A stretch of 6,860 nt of DNA from positions 1-6,860 of the forward strand of contig CALGVF010000238.1 of the NCBI GenBank assembly GCA_937920115.1, given 5' to 3'. This DNA comes from an uncultured Clostridia bacterium. Its GTDB lineage: Bacteria; Bacillota; Clostridia; Christensenellales; Borkfalkiaceae. The notes below the pieces were generated by a model, which saw only the letters and a program-made list of their open reading frames with translations, was not told the origin of the DNA and did not search any database. Below, piece by piece: positions 6,789 through 6,860 of the stretch. How positions within the stretch are numbered: position 1 is the first letter of the stretch; each line of letters opens with the position of its first letter. Made by a program: the position numbers and the translations under genes.

Positions 6789-6860
6789 AACTAACAGGCA
6801 TTTGCGAAGGGTTGTTTCCGAGTGAAAGCGGCCTCGCGAAAGAACAAATCCGACCGCCTT
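6785..6860 (+). CDS. Start of unidentified gene, 3'-truncated by window edge
   Basis: Only the first 25 codons are visible (MKLTGICEGLFPSESGLAKE, then QIRPP). The ATG overlaps the stop of the small lipoprotein (ATGA) and has a strong GGAGGA ribosome binding site at 6774-6779, five bases upstream, so this is a real start rather than an internal methionine. The N-terminus is not hydrophobic and shows no signal peptide, which suggests a cytoplasmic product, unlike the lipoproteins before it. The fragment is too short for me to recognise a family. Confidence 0.6.
   Translation, partial: MKLTGICEGLFPSESGLAKEQIRPP

Overview
The window looks like part of one carbohydrate-utilisation operon, read entirely on the + strand, from a Gram-positive-type anaerobe, most likely an uncultured Clostridia/Firmicutes lineage. 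This placement is an inference. It rests on sugar transport by a binding protein plus two permeases with no ATPase beside them, lipoproteins with a lipobox followed by Ser/Gly/Glu-rich linkers, AGGAGG-type ribosome binding sites, and a moderate GC content by eye. No rRNA, tRNA or marker gene is present to fix the taxonomy.

Layout: (1) 1-1298, the 3' part of an extracellular solute-binding protein, whose N-terminus lies outside the window; (2) 1324-2262 and (3) 2264-3127, a MalF/UgpA-type and a MalG/UgpE-type permease; (4) 3127-4605, a lipoprotein with a TIM-barrel glycoside-hydrolase-like domain and a C-terminal beta domain; (5) 4622-6505, a multidomain lipoprotein with a fibronectin-III-like domain, a protein-tyrosine-phosphatase-like domain with an intact HCTGGADRTG P-loop, and two C-terminal beta-sandwich regions, the last resembling a LamG/concanavalin-type lectin fold; (6) 6510-6788, a 92-residue lipoprotein that is almost only a signal peptide and an acidic/Ser tail; (7) 6785 to the window edge, the first 25 codons of an unidentified gene.

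The genes are packed tightly: gaps of 25, 1, 13 (or 16) and 4 bases, a stop/start overlap TAATG between genes 3 and 4, and an ATGA overlap between genes 6 and 7. I see no terminator or promoter between them, so one polycistronic message is the simplest reading. The binding protein would capture an oligosaccharide, the two permeases would import it using an ATPase encoded elsewhere, and the surface lipoproteins would bind or process the substrate outside the cell.

The most unusual element is the lipid-anchored phosphatase flanked by adhesion/lectin-like domains inside a sugar-transport operon. The glycosidase-like lipoprotein, which keeps a candidate acid/base Glu but shows no obvious nucleophile, and the domainless acidic lipoprotein coupled to an unknown downstream gene are the other points of interest. 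I see no CRISPR array, insertion sequence, RNA gene or other defence-like system.
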